56,997 bases of DNA from contig BRYA01001457.1 of the NCBI GenBank assembly GCA_030267965.1, positions 1 through 56,997 of the forward strand, in the 5' to 3' direction. Position 1 is the first letter of the stretch. Each line of letters begins with the position of its first letter. The notes beneath the pieces were generated by a model. That model did no database searches, was not told the origin of the DNA, and saw only the letters and a program-made list of their open reading frames with translations. Shown here piece by piece: positions 56,128 through 56,997 of this stretch. This DNA comes from Triparma columacea. Lineage: Eukaryota > Sar > Bolidophyceae > Parmales > Triparmaceae. The translations under genes were made by a program, and so were the position numbers.

Positions 56128-56227
56128 AGGCAGTGTACACGCCTCAAAGACCGAGAGAGAAGCTTGCTAGACCGTATTATCTGTCGCCTGCCGACCTCCA
56201 CACAAAGCTCAGCTTCCGCCCAAAACC

Positions 56228-56997
56228 ATGAACACCATCGCCACTAGTTACGATCCCACCAGGTTGGACGCTGGTTGCAACAACACCATGGACGACATTG
56301 AGAACAGTCTTTTAAAAAGCGACATCAATGACAATGATACCATGGACACGCCAACTGATAGAGATAATGAAGAAGGAGAAGTGGGTGAATGTATGACTGA
56401 CAAAGACAGGGAGCTCGAGGTTGCACGCGATGACGATCCACTCTATAATCTCGATATCAATGCCGAGGGCCAGGTAAACGCAGATGCTGGTGTCGTGAAT
56501 GATGCCTGCAAGACCGACGCTGCCTCCAAGCTCCCCTCAGGTTCCAATCACACGGACGCCGGACGAGGTGAGTTTTGCGTTGAGCGCCAGAAGAGAGAAA
56601 TCTCATTTTAATACTCTAAGAGAGAGTGGGAGAGTCGCGGGAGGACGCGTTGAAACTTTGTAATTTGTTTCTCACTTTTGCAACATTGTTGTCCCCTTCG
56701 CAGTCTCTAAAAGCTCTCACGAGGACACTGGACGGGACCAAGGTAAGTTCGTTTCAGGGGGTTGTAGGGGGGAAGACCCTTGATATTCTACACGGAGTCG
56801 AGGGGCACGCGTTGAAATCTCTTCATGTTGACTAAGGGTTAGGGTTGGACGCTTCTGTGGCGACCGCATGGATTCCATCTCCGGCGACCGCGTGGGGCGC
56901 TTGATATGCTACATAGAAACGAGGAGCACGCGTGGAAATCTTTTCATTTTGACTAACATAACAAACACCATAATCGCCATTACCGCAGACTCCAAAA
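56228..56997 (+). CDS. Acidic hypothetical protein, first exons (3' partial)
   Basis: Exons: 56228..56567, 56704..56742, 56989.., continuing off the window. Phases match at both introns (G|GT joins). Exon 1 encodes about 113 residues rich in Asp, Glu, Asn and Thr with no domain or signal peptide. Exon 2 is only 39 bp (SKSSHEDTGRDQ). Many small acidic exons suggest a disordered protein. Intron 2 carries a 56-bp repeat. The function is not recognised. Confidence 0.6.
56779..56955 (+). repeat. Imperfect 56-bp direct repeat in an intron
   Basis: CTTGATATTCTACACGG... at 56779-56834 matches CTTGATATGCTACATAG... at 56900-56955, offset 121 bp. Both contain CACGCGT-GAAATCT and end TTGACTA. Between them GGCGACCGC occurs twice. 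It probably arose by tandem duplication within the intron. Confidence 0.85.

Noticed and set aside
1..56997. CRISPR arrays, tRNA or rRNA genes, complete transposons
   Set aside because: No regular short repeats with unique spacers, tRNA cloverleaf blocks, reverse transcriptase or transposase domains were seen. The regular repeats are LRR-coding.

Overview
This is nuclear DNA from a photosynthetic stramenopile (ochrophyte). Coding sequence is dense. Most genes carry short introns with GTGAG or GTAAG donors, CTAAC-like branch sites and C-rich 3' tracts. Two features point to a diatom or bolidophyte relative: a complete xanthophyll-cycle pair, with a heterokont-style targeting signal on the epoxidase, and expanded BspA-like leucine-rich-repeat proteins with a shared C-terminal tail. 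I infer a bolidophyte/Parmales-type alga (Triparma-like), but the sequence alone does not prove this. I reconstructed exon structures by hand, by requiring GT/AG sites and matching reading phase.

Layout. 1-9.3 kb: an LRR-ankyrin gene (-, runs off the left edge), an RCC1-repeat gene (+), then two tandemly duplicated BspA-like LRR genes (+). 9.4-15.3 kb: a five-exon membrane protein of unknown function (-, sequencing gap in its last intron), head-to-head with quinolinate synthase (+). 15.9-19.6 kb: a HAD phosphatase (+) converging on an EXO1-type nuclease (-). 20-32.3 kb: a full-length ABCA transporter, an unknown 1080-residue polytopic membrane protein and a GT34 glycosyltransferase, all (+). 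32.6-38.7 kb: a 1778-residue myosin with an unusual ankyrin-PH-ankyrin tail. 38.7-39.4 kb: a convergent spacer with a core of about 79% A+T. 39.4-43.9 kb: a pectinacetylesterase/Notum-type hydrolase (-) divergent from a DOMON-type protein (+), then a prolyl-4-hydroxylase-TPR protein (+). 44-48.5 kb: zeaxanthin epoxidase (-) and violaxanthin de-epoxidase (+), divergent across 136 bp. 48.7-55.1 kb: a nine-exon polytopic protein kinase with a START-like C-terminus. 55.8-57 kb: a doubtful small ORF and the first exons of an acidic protein that runs off the right edge.

The clearest functional unit is the ZEP/VDE pair. These enzymes run the xanthophyll cycle in opposite directions from one shared intergenic region. 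Most other neighbours look like unrelated eukaryotic genes. The candidates for new biology are the kinase-START receptor-like protein with a replaced beta-3 lysine, the myosin tail, the two unknown membrane proteins, a possible family of related introns, and the AT-rich island.
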